This document shows, piece by piece, positions 1 through 10,573 of a stretch of 53,267 bases of DNA. This stretch comes from Polymyxa betae (taxonomy: Eukaryota > Endomyxa > Phytomyxea > Plasmodiophorida > Plasmodiophoridae), in the NCBI GenBank assembly GCA_003693705.1, contig RBZT01000120.1, forward strand, positions 9,966 through 63,232, in the 5' to 3' direction. Position 1 is the stretch's first letter. Every line of letters starts with the position of its first letter. A model generated the notes under the pieces. It worked only from the letters and a program-made list of their open reading frames with translations, ran no database searches and was not told the origin of the DNA. The position numbers were made by a program, and so were the translations under genes.

Positions 1-350
1 CTCCTCGGGTTGGCAAGCAATGTTACAGCTGTTACAAAGCTCTCTCATATCTTTGGACATATTTGGACAATAACAGTATTGGCTCAATTTATCACAGGCT
101 GCCTGATACCTTAAATGCCCATTATTGCGACCCGCATGAGCGACGATACACAATCTTACTCTAAGATCCCTAGCTTCTAAAGGTGTCCAGGCTCTGCCCG
201 TTTGTGTTAATAACAAACTAACATTAGAATCTATGTTAGGTTCGAAGTACTGTTCCTTGTATGAACGAATTTCATCAACTGATGGCCAAACAAACTGTTT
301 CTTCTGTAATGGCCTCACTTTGTATTCAGCTGGAATACTATATTGAACAA
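1..350 (-). pseudogene. Ty3/gypsy integrase N-terminal fragment
   Basis: Translation of the minus strand gives a run with no start codon that reads FVWPSVDEI, then LEARDLRVRLCIVAHAGR, then CNSC. This is the His2Cys2 zinc-binding (HHCC) domain that precedes the integrase core in Ty3/gypsy polyproteins. It closely parallels the block at about 11726-11990 of the complete element in this window (FVWPTVEEI ... LCIIAHAGG), so both belong to related families. The core DDE domain would lie left of the window edge. Homology stops near 350, where the tandem array begins. It is a truncated copy, not a gene. Confidence 0.8.
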
Positions 351-357
351 ACGATGA

Positions 358-2040
358 GCAATGTTAGATTGGCCAGGATGGTACTGCAAACGAAAAGGAG
401 AAATCATGGGCCGCATCAGCGACGAGACTCATTAAAATAGAAAGATAATTTCATTTTTAAAAGCAACCAACTGATTTAGAAGTTGCAGAAAACTTTAAAA
501 CCCTTAATAAACTGAGAGCAGAGAAAGATTCAAAAATGGACAGCATCCACCCTATCAGATAAAAAAGCTTAGAGATTACCATTAGTTCGATGCCATTACA
601 TCCACGAAAACTCGGACCGCCTTGATCAATACACGAGGATCATCAGTACAAGTGTGCAAACTTTAAAATAAACAAACAGCAATGTTAGAAGAGCCCAGAA
701 GGCCCTGCAAGCGAAAAGGAGAAATCGGGCGCCCCATCAGTGACGAACGCAGTAAAAACGAAAGACAAAAGCATTTGTAAAAGCAACCAGCAGATCTACA
801 AGTTGAATAAAACGTTTCGAATCATTAATGAACTAAGAAGAAAGAAAATTTCATGGGCAGCATCCACCCTAAAATATAAAAAAAATTAGAGAGTACTTTT
901 GATTCGACACCATCACCGCCACGAAAACTCGGGACGCCCAGATCTATACACAAGAGTAGTCAGCACAAAGCATACAAACTTTAGCATAAACAAACAGCAA
1001 TGTTAGATGGGCTCAGAAGGCCCTGCAAGCGAAAAGAATCGTCCGTCCCATCAGTGACGAAAACCTTCGATAAAGACAGCAAACAACTGATTTAAAAGTT
1101 GAAGAGAACGTTTATGAACATTAATAAACTAAGAAGAGAGAAAATTCGAAAATTGTGCAGCATCCACCCTAAAATATAAAAAAATTCAGAGAGTACTTTT
1201 GATTCGACACCATCACCGCCACGAAAACTCGGGACGCCCCGATCTATACACAAGAGTAGTCAGCACAAAGCATACAGACATTAGCATAAACAAACAGCAA
1301 TGTTAGATGAGCCAAGAAGGCCTGCAAACGAAAAAAAAGATATCGTGCGTCCCATCGGTGACGAAAACCTTTGAAATAGAAAGACAAAAGCATAAGTCTA
1401 AGCAACTACTTATTTAAGATTTGCAGAAAACTAAAAAAACATTAATAAACTGAAAAGAGAGAAAAAAATTCAATATTGGGCAGCATCCACCCTAGAAGAT
1501 AAAAACATTAAGAGAGTAACTTTGAATCGATGCCATCACCGCCACGAAAACTCGGGACCCCCGAATTATACACGAAAACAATCATCACAGGCAACAAAAA
1601 TTATAGGTTGAACAAAAAGCATTGCTAGCCTGGCCCCCAAAGGCCCTTCATGCGGAAATGTGAAATCAAATGCGTCCACCTGTGACAAGACTGAAGATAA
1701 TGAACAGAAAAGGCATCCTCAAAAGCAGCCAACTGCTTTTATGAATATAGACAACCTAAACTTTTAGAACGCTTATAAACTGAGAAGAGAAAAAAATTTC
1801 AGTAAGGGTCAGCATCCACCATAGCCAATAGTGCAAAAACGTACCGATTCGAAGCCAAAATCGCCAGCAAGAACCCAGACCGCCCCGACCTATACACGAG
1901 AACAATCAGTCCAAGACGAATAATCTCATGAAAGAACAAGCAACAATGCCTGACAGACCTGGAGGGGCCACTCAGAAAACAAGTGTATCCCCTAACGATG
2001 CGTCTCATATGAAACTGGTACAAAGACAGAAATTAAACCG
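358..2040. repeat. Tandem array, ~320-bp unit, about 5 copies
   Basis: The marker GCAATGTTAGA recurs at 358, 679, 997 and 1297, in altered form at 1619 (GCATTGCTAGC) and faintly near 1940. Spacing is 321, 318, 300, 322 and about 321 bases. Other blocks recur with the same period, for example GCAGCATCCACC and CGCCACGAAAACTCGGGAC. Copies decay from left to right. No unit has a long open frame. The array abuts the gypsy fragment at 1-350. It may be a satellite or an internal repeat of a decayed element. Confidence 0.85.
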
Positions 2041-2344
2041 GAAGACTGACCTGAACGTCCAGATTGGCGTGAGTGCTTAGGATGTGATCGATAGAATCGT
2101 GAGAAGGTATATGAGAAGAATGATCAGAGGAGCGATTCGATCTGTGACATGATGTTACCATGAAAGTGATTAGGAGATGGATCACTCTACATTCAACGTT
2201 CATTGATAGATCAACCAAAGCCAAGTCAGAACAACATTCGAACTTTTTAAGTTAACATCAACTTTTATTTGCAAACCATTGCAATTGCAATTTCACATGA
2301 AAGGGCAGTTAGAATAGGAAAGGGACCCAGATTTTTGCGGATGG
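2041..2344. other. Unassigned spacer
   Basis: Between the tandem array and the LINE remains I see no coding block or repeat that I can name. Short open frames here have no recognisable motif. Confidence 0.5.
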
Positions 2345-3174
2345 TCTCACATTGCTGATCCTGGCTCCGGAGCGCACTTTGGCAAAATTGCAGGTTTTTT
2401 GCAGGTCTCGATCCAAAACGCAGATTTCTGCTGCGTTAGGCAGAATGCCGCAAAAGAAGGCATGTCAGGGCAGACCTGCGCAGTTCCGGTGTTGGAAGCC
2501 GTTCTGTAATACATGGACTTTGGTCGATTCTTGCTCCTGACACATTCTTCGGACACCGACTTCGAACAATTTCTTGAGATGCGATTGCAGTGCGATCCCG
2601 CGCCACTGCGCCGGGTCACTTAGGCCGGCTCGATGGAGACCATGAAGGCCTGCTTCCACAGCGATTACATGATCTGATGGGCAAAAAATATCGTGAACAT
2701 TTGAGACAGTACCGGCGCCGCAGCTCCCGGACTGCATTTAAAAACATCAGCAGTGCTGTCGGGCCCGATGGCCCTCTTCCACGTCGCTCGTCGTAACAAG
2801 TTAGCCGTTTCTTCTTCAGAGCAGCAGGATTTTTCCCAAGCCTCGAGCAGATCGGTTCGCCGCCTGAATCGCCAGTGAAGCTCAGATGGAGTCTCCTTTG
2901 TCGCCTGGAAGAGGTTACTATAATAGTCGGCGAATTGTGTGACACAAGGCTGTTCCACGGGGGGTTTGCCTGTGTTTTCGCGTTGCTGTTCTGCCTGGAG
3001 GGCAGATTTAACCGAACTCAGGAAGAAGCCATCGGATGTCTTAGCCAGATTCTTCCTGTCGATATGCAACTGCCGTTGAAATCCGCGTCGTGACATCTCC
3101 GGAGTCCAGCAAGCCATCCCGATCAAGGCACATCGGATGCCACAGCATGTAGAAATGTACGCTCCGTCGATCAT
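2345..3174 (-). pseudogene. LINE reverse transcriptase, N-terminal part, broken
   Basis: Minus-strand reading from 3174 gives a linker (FADYYSNLF), then EEETANLLRRATWKRAIGPD, then PVLSQMFTIFFAHQ and PSLWKQAF. This is the order found at the start of non-LTR (L1-like) reverse transcriptases: the helical region, the 'GPD' block and the W-K stretch before the first RT motif. Reading continues in another frame as RGIALQSHLKKLFEVGVRR and QNGFQHRNCAG, the 'R-P-I-A-L ... K-L-F-E' and 'Q-x-G-F' motifs. At least two frame changes and stops occur, and the catalytic F/Y-x-D-D box is absent because the copy ends near 2345. It follows the endonuclease part at 3660-4117 in the expected order. Confidence 0.7.
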
Positions 3175-3394
3175 CTCTTGAGCCGTGTGGAGGAGAGCCG
3201 GATCACAGGGATCCTCGGCTTCCAGCTGGCGGTCAAGCCGATCCCCGACAAAGCGCGAGAATGATGCCAGCGCCTACATCATTGGTTTCAGTAGCTGCGC
3301 GCACAATTCGAGCCGTTCTGGTGATGAAAATGCGAGACGTGACCAGGTCCAGCGCCTGGGATCGAGGATAACATCATCTAGCGTGTCCGCGATT

Positions 3395-4117
3395 TTTAGC
3401 GAGTAGGACCCGATGCGGATGTTCAACAGGAGGACGATGAACAACGAAGTGAGCACAGGGGACCCCGCGGACCTTCGCTAGGTCCACAATGGACATGCAT
3501 CCTGGGCTGAGCCAGGTCCACCTTCGCGGAGATCGGGTCAGCCGCAAGTTCAAAAACTCCAGCTGTGCCCGGGCGATTCAGGCTTGGGTCTGGGCGGAGC
3601 GGGCATTCGTGGAGTGGTCTCCGGTAATTTTGCCGAGCCGCGCTTTAAAGTCCCCTAAAAATCAACGACTGGTTTAGAGAATACAGTGCTGACCTCATCA
3701 ACCGAAGCCGTCAGTGTTTCCAGCGACTGCGGTTTCCGGCTATGTTGACGCTTGGGGGGATGTAGACGCCGACAACGGTGGTTCCCCGAGTCGTCCAGAT
3801 AGCCCAACGGCTCTGCGGAAACACCAGAATAACGCCGCCCGAGCTGTGTGACGCACCAGAAGGCTGATGCCCGCCTTGCCTCTGGGCGATTTGGGGTGGA
3901 GATCCGTACAGACGGCGTCAACGCGCTGCCATCGAGCGTGGCGCGGTTGTAGGAATCCACGATCCGGGTCGATCCATGTTTCGTAGAGCAAGATCGCGTC
4001 CCAGCCAACCTCCATTGCGGCCGTAATGGCGGCGCGCTCTTTGCCTCCGCAGGGTGCTTCAACGTTCCAGCCAGCAACTTTCATAGGGTAATAAAATGCT
4101 GGGGCTGTTGGCATCAA
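3395..4117 (-). pseudogene. LINE APE-type endonuclease domain, broken
   Basis: The minus-strand frame from 4117 reads MKVAGWNVEAP, LLYETWID and GKAGISLLVRHTAR. These match the N-terminal W-N-V, the E-T-W metal-binding box and the G-G-x-x-x-L-V-R block of apurinic-endonuclease-like domains in LINE ORF2. After about 3810 the frame shifts and reads VVGVYIPPS, the conserved 'Y-x-P-P' strand. The later catalytic D-x-N and S-D-H boxes are not clear. With the RT at 2345-3174 it forms one degenerate ORF2 relic about 1.8 kb long. No poly-A tail or target duplication is visible. The span before 3660 is only assigned by position. Confidence 0.7.
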
Positions 4118-4130
4118 CGATTCCGAGCTA

Positions 4131-5470
4131 GTGGCCTGGTACAGTATCGTGAAAATGGCAGGGGCTGTCGCAAGCGACTGCGGTCCTGCACTCTATGGCT
4201 GGCCACAGATGATCGCTCGAACGGGGACAGAACACCCGGAGAGTTGTGTTGGGAGCGCCTGTGTCGCTCCCGACACCGCCAATCATGAGCCAGCATCCGG
4301 ACGCGCCGTCACTAAAACAGTCTGATATGTTGACGAAATGTTGACGTCGAGATAGCCGCGACTAGTCGGGCCGCCTGACGATCGCTCGAGCGGGTCCAGT
4401 GAGACCATGTTGGGAGCGCCGATGCCCGCCCCCGACACCGAAAACCGCGATCCACCAACCGGGAGTGGCGCCCTCGCCATCGCTGGCACAGTGTTGAGAA
4501 GTGTTGATGAGTGTTGGGAAGTGTTGAGGATTGTTGGGAGGTGTTGGGAAGTGTTGAAAGGTGTTGGAAAGTGTTGGAGAATGTTGAGAAATGGTGGAGA
4601 ATGGCGGCGAGTGTCATATCGGCCAGGGCCAGTACGACCACCTTGTGGTCGGTTCGGGCAGCCGTATATTCGCTCGATTGGGGCCAGAACATCCAGCAGA
4701 CCATGGTGGGAGCGCCGGTGTCGTTCCAGACACCGCCATCCATGACCCATCCTCCATACGCGACTCCATCAGGGCCGCCGCCGCCGGTGAGACGGATAGA
4801 GCTGCGATCAGCCGAAGCCGATCGGACCGCCTGCGCCGGTGCCGCTCCCGACACCGCCAATATGTTCCAACATCCGGGCGCGCCGTCAGTAAAACAGCCT
4901 GAAATGCTGACTTCGCCTGAAATGTCGACTTTTGGATAGCCTCGACCAGCTGAGGCCGATCGGGCCTCCTGATGATATCTCGAGCGGGTCCAGTACGTCC
5001 GTCAGGTCATGTTAGGAGCGCCGGTGCCGCTCCCAACACAGCCAACCATGATCCAGCGTCTAGACGCGGTTTCGTTAGGACCGCCGCGGGCATCTCCGCC
5101 ATTGCAATCAGTACCAGCCGGGGCCAGTACGACCGCCTGATGGTCGGTAAAACAGATCCAATACGTCCTGCTGGTCGTGATAAAGACGCTGAGATCGCGC
5201 CCGATGTCGTTTACCACGACCCAGCATCGGGATATGGTGTCGATATGGCCGCCAATGCAATCAGCGATAACGGAGCCGTGGCCGGCCGGGGCCAGTACGA
5301 CTGCCTGGTGGTCGGCTGGGCGGGACCAGCACGGCCGGGCGGTCACGACTTGGGCCCCCGAGTCGCTTCCAGCGCCGCCAGCCCTGATCAGCCATCCAGG
5401 TTCGGCGATCCATTGACAACGGGCATCATCAACATCCTGACGATGCTGGGATTTCGGAGACGGTTCTAGA
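4131..5470. repeat. Tandem array, ~160-180-bp unit, about 7 degenerate copies
   Basis: The block GGGAGCGCCGGTGCCGCTCC plus a following CACCGCCAA and a CCAGCATC segment recurs at about 4251, 4412, 4708, 4835, 5013, 5193 and 5354. A second block, GGCCAGTACGACCGCCTG with a following TGGTCGG, recurs at about 4628, 5121 and 5291. Modal spacing is 161-180 bases. The larger interval 4412-4708 contains the 10-bp minisatellite at 4492-4611. G+C is clearly above the neighbourhood. A related 35-bp piece lies at 53130-53164. All long frames here follow the repeat period and look non-coding. Confidence 0.85.
4492..4611. repeat. 10-bp minisatellite, 12 units
   Basis: Twelve consecutive decamers of the form TGTTGNGAAG (TGTTGAGAAG, TGTTGATGAG, TGTTGGGAAG and so on) run without a break and drift to TGGTGGAGAA at the right. 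It lies inside one unit of the larger array and accounts for that unit's extra length. The exact 10-base period is close to one DNA helical turn, but no function can be inferred. Confidence 0.9.
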
Positions 5471-6487
5471 GCGATCCGCCAGGCTTTCGGGTTCGCGAAC
5501 CGTGACAGCCATAACTCATCCCGTACTAAACTAGAGTCATAAACCAATTCGGGAATAAGGGGCCGCGGTAGCAGAGCCCAGTTGTCCAGAGGTCGACGAT
5601 CGACTGAGTTGGAGCGACGTGGTGGGGTTACTACAGCCCGAGGGGCCTCATCACGGTGAGAACCGTCAACGCGACGGGGTCGCTCACGTAACCATGACGG
5701 CCAGGACTGGTCCACTGCTGCCAGGTTGGCTACACTGACCATCCTCTTCTCCCAGTGACTATACGCAGCACCAGGAGGGATCCGATGCCGGGATTGGTCC
5801 ACTGCTGCCATAGCGGCTACACTGACCATTCAATATTTTGTATCCATCACCACTATGGCGCCCGCAATCGGAGCAAAAGCTCGCAAGAGTGCCAAGAGGA
5901 CGATCGCGACGGTCGCTGCCCATTGCTGGGGTCGTGGCGGCCTAGCATGCCATAGGATGGGCCTATGATCATGGTTAGTATCACTATCAATTGTTTTGCA
6001 CCAAACCGGGAGTTGGTCGGGGTCCGCGGCGGCCCCATTGCGCTTATAGGCGCTGATCATTGGGCGGCCGGGCTCGGGGCTGTTTCCTCGACTCTGTTGA
6101 GACTAGAGAGGCAACAACGATCAATGTCTGGACAAGCAGTCAGTTTAAGAAGTGATTGTATTAATGGCCCGGTGGGCTGTTATATAATAAAATAAGATTA
6201 ACGCAAATTCATATATTTGGAAACTACGTGGCGGAGTTGTCGTACACCAGTCGTGAGCTGCCATAGTCGCCTGGGTCTGTGTGTGCTATAGTAACTCCGG
6301 TTCGGAGCTTGAGAAGTCCTGTGGTTCGTGGCCATGCACGATTCGAGCCAAGTTACCCTGCGCCCACTTGACGTGTACACCTGCCGTGGTTTGATGTCTT
6401 GACAGACCCGAGATCGCTTCGAGCTCGGTTCTGCAGACTCTGTGACGATACGCTCTCTGTCAATATCGATACGGTCGGTCATATCGG
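5471..6487. other. Non-coding stretch with an 87-bp-spaced direct duplication
   Basis: No gene is recognisable. A 34-base block beginning GGTCCACTGCTGCCA and ending CTACACTGACCAT occurs at 5709-5742 and again at 5796-5829. The two differ at a few sites. Otherwise I see only short frames without motifs. Confidence 0.55.
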
Positions 6488-6800
6488 TGTCGGGGTCGGA
6501 GATTCATTCATTTCGATATCATCTTCGCGACTTGGTGTTTCATTCGGGGCTTCGGCCATATCGTCATCTGAGCAGTTGGGATCTTCCACGTTGTCATCGT
6601 CGGAGTCTGATGCCCATCCGGAGTTCTTTTCAATGGTGCGGCCGACATTGTTGAGCCATGCATCCGTGTCTTCTCCAAACAGGTTATGGTCGATATCGGG
6701 TCCGAGCGATCGCGGGGTATAGGGCGCAGGGCTCTCCTGGCGGACTCCGGCATCAGGGATGGCGGGGTCCGTGACGGGGATGTCCGACGCTCAGGGCAAC
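6488..6800 (-). pseudogene. Acidic open-frame remnant, unknown
   Basis: A minus-strand frame of roughly 100 codons without an ATG reads DIDHNLFGEDTDAWLNNVG, then ASDSDDDNVEDPNCSDDDMAE and SREDDIEMNESPTP. It is rich in Asp, Glu and Pro and looks like biased coding sequence rather than chance. Acidic, low-complexity leaders of this kind occur in Gag proteins and in transposase partner proteins, but no diagnostic motif is visible, so the family is unassigned. The next recognisable neighbour is a copia RT relic on the opposite strand at 6963. Confidence 0.35.
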
Positions 6801-6962
6801 GGGGTTGCGCGCGGGAGCGTACGATCTGGTGGAATATTAAATCTTCTCGACGCCTGAATGAAAAGCAGAAAAGTGCCGATGCGAGTTTAAATGCGTTGAA
6901 ATTGGCAGAATTTGGCAGGAATCGTGATGTAACGGCAGGTAAAAGCAAATATTAAGCGATCC

Positions 6963-7850
6963 GGTGCATGGGCATTGCCACCGCCTTCCTGAACGCGAAG
7001 CTAAGTGAATGACATGCACATGCAGCAGCTGGAAGGTTGCCTTGCTGTAGGCAAAGGCCGCATTGAAACGGTCAACAAGTTGGAGAAGGCGATCTACTGC
7101 TTGAGGCCGGCCGGCCGTGCTTGTGTATGATTTAGTAAAAAATAGTATAAAACTTCTGATTTCCCAAAAACAGCGAAAGCAGTTTGATGAACTGCGTTCG
7201 AAATAAGACTCGATGACTGACGCACAAGCCTGATGCGCTCGAAAGATGCGAGCATGATGGAAGTATGAAGACCAGCATTAGTAATAAGGGGTTCGATTCC
7301 CCAAAAGTCCGTACTGTGACCGTACGGACTGAGCTGAATGAAGCTGGGACGCGGGCTGGAAATAAAACACAATTCATTACAATCTGACCGAAGTGCTGCC
7401 AGATTTTGTAGTAACTTGAAATCGCGATCTGACGAAACCGCTCTACTTGGTGGAAGACGGACTCGACTTTCTTACAAAAGCTCGGGTTCAAATAGTGCAG
7501 CGCTAATCGATGTCTGTTCATACAACATACCGACAAGTAGTTCGTTATGCTGGAGCTGTACGTCGGCGATGTCGTGCTAGCAGCATCAAATTTGGTCGAG
7601 CATGCAACTATCAGAAATTCTTGAGACAAGAATATAAAATGAAGGACAAGTGGCTAATTCGTAACACGCTGGGGGTCAAGGTCGATATATATCTCTCAGT
7701 CGGCACCATAGTACTCTCTCTCGGCGCCTATATCGACTCAATTGCAGGACTGCAAACTAGCACCTATACATATGGTGGTCGAGCACGACAGCCGGGATCA
7801 CGAGAGGACGGGCTCTGCCGATATCAATTTCCCTACCGGGCATGAGTCGG
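6963..7850 (+). pseudogene. Ty1/copia reverse transcriptase relic 1
   Basis: In shifting plus frames the sequence reads IATAFLNAKLSE, MHMQQLEGCLAVGKGR, VNKLEKAIYCLRPAGRAC, then ELYVGDVVLAASN, KMKDKWLIRNTLGVKVDI and MQDCKLAPIHM. This is the ordered series of Ty1/copia RT motifs: TAFLNG-x-L-x-E, M-x-Q-P-E-G-F, Y-G-L-K-Q, Y-V-D-D, M-K-D-L-G and the N-x-K-x-x-x-x-P-M block. The catalytic Y-V-D-D has become YVGDVV, so one catalytic Asp is lost. A stop follows at about 7620 and several frame changes occur. The family is certain; the element's LTRs are not visible. Confidence 0.8.
7307..7329. other. Perfect 8-bp stem hairpin
   Basis: GTCCGTAC and GTACGGAC form a perfect inverted repeat separated by 7 bases. 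It follows a tRNA T-arm-like stretch GGGGTTCGATTCCCC at 7288-7302. No complete tRNA could be folded around it, and it lies inside the copia relic's span. No role can be assigned. Confidence 0.4.
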
Positions 7851-7929
7851 GCACCGCAACTCCGTGGGGATGCCTTTTCTGCGATTGGGTGCATGCGACT
7901 TTTAGTGGTTTATTTCGCAGGGCCACGCA

Positions 7930-8215
7930 TTATTTCGCAAAACAAGTGCGCGGATTCGCAAATACAAATCGCTTGCAAAAGCGTAGCAGCGCATAGTTTC
8001 GCAGGAAACGTTGCGAGCTTTCGTAGATTAATTCGCATAAAACGCATAAAATAGCATAACAGCGCATAATATCGCGGAAACAAGTGCGTGTATTCGCAGA
8101 TTTCGTTTGCTGGTAAAGGCAAAGCTCTGCAGAATTTCGCAGGATCCTGTGCACTTTTTCGCAAATTCAATTCGCTTGCAAAAGCATAGCAATGACTACA
8201 TTCGCAGGTTTTAAA
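7930..8215. repeat. Degenerate ~136-bp tandem repeat, 2-3 copies
   Basis: Blocks around TTCGCAAAACAAGTGCGCG (about 7934) and TCGCGGAAACAAGTGCGTG (about 8070) are 136 bases apart. A partial third copy starts near 8156 and ends in TTCGCAGG. TTCGCA/TTCGCAGG words recur throughout. The array lies between the copia relic and the left LTR of the gypsy element, so it is probably the insertion context of that element. Confidence 0.65.
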
Positions 8216-8259
8216 AGTGGCATGAAATGGCAGGATAACGATTTATGCAGCTAAAAGGG

Positions 8260-8473
8260 TGTAGCAAATTATTACTTTAATATAAGAAAATACAAGAATA
8301 GTTTGCAAGATTTCAAGCTACGACGAAGCTGCGCTAAGATTCGCCCGCGGAGTCCTACGGACACCGTGACGGCCTTTGGGTCCTGGAAGTTCCCATGATT
8401 GAAATACAGATTCATTATTGATTTTACCTTCATTCCCGTGTATCTGATCGTAGAAGTCAGATGGCTACTTTGA
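8260..8473 (+). repeat. Left LTR of gypsy element
   Basis: It starts TGTAGCAAATTATTACTTTA and matches the right LTR almost base for base to about 8455. Beyond that the two copies diverge: the right copy ends in TGCTACA, giving a perfect 7-bp TGTAGCA/TGCTACA end pair, whereas the left copy reads GGCTACT. The left 3' boundary is therefore uncertain by about 20 bases, and no primer-binding site could be placed. A 24-base duplication present in the right LTR is absent here. Confidence 0.75.
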
Positions 8474-9395
8474 TGACAACATCGGATGAAGATCCTCTAT
8501 ATAATGAAATCGACGAACAAATAGTCTACGACTATGAAACACCCACTGAAGATGACGGGATGGCAGACCGAGGGTCTGTCCAAATCGTTGAAGATGAAGT
8601 CAGTCAGCGAATGCAGACTGACAATGACGACCAGGGCACTGGCAATAGCCGGAATACACCCAACAGCGATGAGATCGAGGCTAATCATAGCTGCCAGATG
8701 ACCAACGGCGGAAACCAGGGCATGGCCTCGGGAAACCTTGCCGTCGTGGAGACGAATCGCGCCCCAGTATTGCGGAAGCTGGATCGCAAAGCGATCTTGA
8801 AACTCGTTGAAAACCGGGAACGTTACTTGCGTAATTTTCGCGATGCGAACACTGCAGGTAGGCCACGTTCATTGGTGTCGATGATCGAGACAGCTATGCT
8901 CGAGACGATCTGCGAATGCGATCTCGGAATCTCCGCCGAAATCGCTACCAATGAAGACCTCGAATCATGGATCAATACTGCCTTGATAGATGACCGGTCG
9001 CAGGACTCTCAAATAGAGAAGAAGATGAAGAAGATGAAGATGAATCTGAGCATCGAAGCTCCAAAATTACTGGTCACTGACCTATTTTCCCAATTCAATA
9101 AAGTGTCAAAGACAATGGTTGGAAGCATCTTTTTGCCGATGACAATGGGCAGAAGATGAAGATCCGGTTCCTTGTAAATGCAATCGAACCGAAAGAGTTG
9201 AAGTCGATCATTAAGAATAAGATGAAGATTGAGCCCCGGTTCAAGAAACAGACCACGGCTTTTCTGCTGTTACTACGCGAAAAAACTGTGAACCATGAAG
9301 AATCACGGACGCTGAACAAGGCAGATGACGTTGACGAGAAGAAAATGAAGAAGAATTACCGTAAGCGCCCGATTGATGATGAAAAAAGGAGATGA
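8461..9395 (+). pseudogene. gag: Gypsy Gag, frameshifted
   Basis: The first frame (8461-9159) is acidic at its N-terminus and then basic. The natural continuation appears to be the frame containing WKHLFADDNGQK and IEPKELKSIIKNKM (to 9395), so a one-base frame change near 9115 has split Gag. The end is rich in Glu-Lys codons from a GATGAA microsatellite-like tract. Gag packages the element RNA in the cytoplasm. No capsid motif is diagnostic here; the assignment rests on position between the LTR and the zinc knuckle. The ATG at 8461 lies at or inside the left LTR boundary, so the true start is uncertain. Confidence 0.6.
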
Positions 9396-10573
9396 AGAAG
9401 ACGAAAGGCGAAGCGAAGAGCAGCATGCCAGACCGCTCCAACTCGCTGTGTTTTAAATGTAAGCAATATGGCCATGGATGTTTCACATGTCCAGAAGGCC
9501 TAACCAAAGAAGAAGTTCACACGCTTCTCAAGAAGCACGATAATACATACAAGAAGAAAAGTTCCAATTACCTTTTGGTCTGCAGAATTGGTAGTGGACC
9601 AGCCGAAAGTCGCCAGATAGATGTGAAAAATAGTGAAGGCCTGTATGTCCCTGGAATACTTGACAGTGGAGCCACGGACATGTCGCTGATCCCACTTCGG
9701 ATAGCGCAGCTGGCAATCCGGAACGACCCCACAATCAAGACGGAGCGGCTAGGAGAGCCTATTCGACTCAGACTGGGGGATAACAGAACAGAAGTAGAGG
9801 CTACGGAGTGCGTGATACTCGATATCGGGCTGCGCACAAAAGCCGGTGAAATTATCACAAGGCAACGGAGATGCCTAATCAGGGATGTTCCCAGTGACGA
9901 GATCATGCTTGGGAGTGACCTTCTAGAAGAACTTGGGATAGAGCCAAAAACTGCGCTCGACGCATTAATTGTGAGAAAACGGGCGAAGTTAGATGATATT
10001 CAGGGCTCTCAAGGACTTCTTAATGAAGAACAATTTGAATCGGAAGATTTCGACGACTTTGATGATATGGTAATACAAAAGTGCCTAGATGGAAAAGAAA
10101 TCGATGAGGACCTGGAAATGTTAGTAGAAGTTGCTAGAAGTAACGGCCTACCAGAAGAATGGACGGGGAAATTAAGCAGGCTCGTACGAAAGTATCGAAA
10201 TGTATGGCGCATAACGCTAGGCCCAGACGCGCCTGCCAAAGTCACACCGTTTGTTACTCGTTTTACACCAAACGCAAGACCGTACAAATGTCCAAATAGG
10301 TGTTATAGTACAGAAGACAGCAAATTTTTACGGCAATTCATCACTGAGCTGGAAACCAACCCTCTGGTAGAAGAAAACCTGAATTCAGAAAGGGCCTCAC
10401 CAGTTGTCGTAGTGAAGAAACCTGACGGAAGTAGAAGAATGTGCGTGGATCGGCGAGGCGTGAACGCCATATCTGAAAGCACAACATGGCCAATGCCATT
10501 CCTAGAAGCCATAGTAAATAATTTGGCTGGATCCAAATGTTGGCTCAAACTGGATGCATTTAAAGGCTTTTAG
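9392..10573 (+). pseudogene. pol: Gypsy zinc knuckle, protease and start of RT
   Basis: Near residues 20-33 lies a CX2CX4HX4C knuckle (CFKCKQYGHGCFTC), the nucleic-acid binding motif that normally closes Gag. Residues 89-100 read ILDSGATDMSLI, the D-S-G active-site loop of the aspartic protease. From about residue 310 RT begins: RASPVVVVKKPDGSRRMCVD, then WPMPFLEAIVNNLAGS and KLDAFKGF. The frame stops at TAG (10571-10573) where related RTs have Trp (FKGF-W), a probable TGG to TAG change. The frame continues at 10574 without a shift. A frame change near the A-run at about 9375 separates it from Gag. Confidence 0.85.

Noticed and set aside
2352-3677. Plus-strand frames in the LINE region
   Set aside because: They mirror the minus-strand endonuclease and RT coding, which has ordered family motifs. 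The plus frames have none.
4283-5829. Long plus and minus frames of 140-275 codons in the ~170-bp array
   Set aside because: They are periodic with the satellite unit, present on both strands and differ between units. No domain is visible.
7205-7320. Possible tRNA (GGGGTTCGATTCCCC T-arm, GCTCG/CGAGC anticodon-like stem)
   Set aside because: The acceptor stem pairs for only four bases, position 33 is not U, and the interval between the anticodon stem and the T-arm is about 33 bases. It also overlaps a copia RT relic.
7900-8250. CRISPR-like array from the recurring TTCGCA words
   Set aside because: Spacing is irregular, repeats are imperfect and longer similarity extends over 136 bases. It is a degenerate eukaryotic tandem repeat.
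9156-9395. Two successive ATGA stop/start overlaps (9156 and 9392) between gypsy frames, suggesting coupled termination-reinitiation
   Set aside because: The natural Gag frame is already open upstream of 9156 (WKHLFADDNGQK), and the second junction lies at an A-run in a GATGAA-rich tract. Both are better explained as frameshifts that happen to meet ATGA words.
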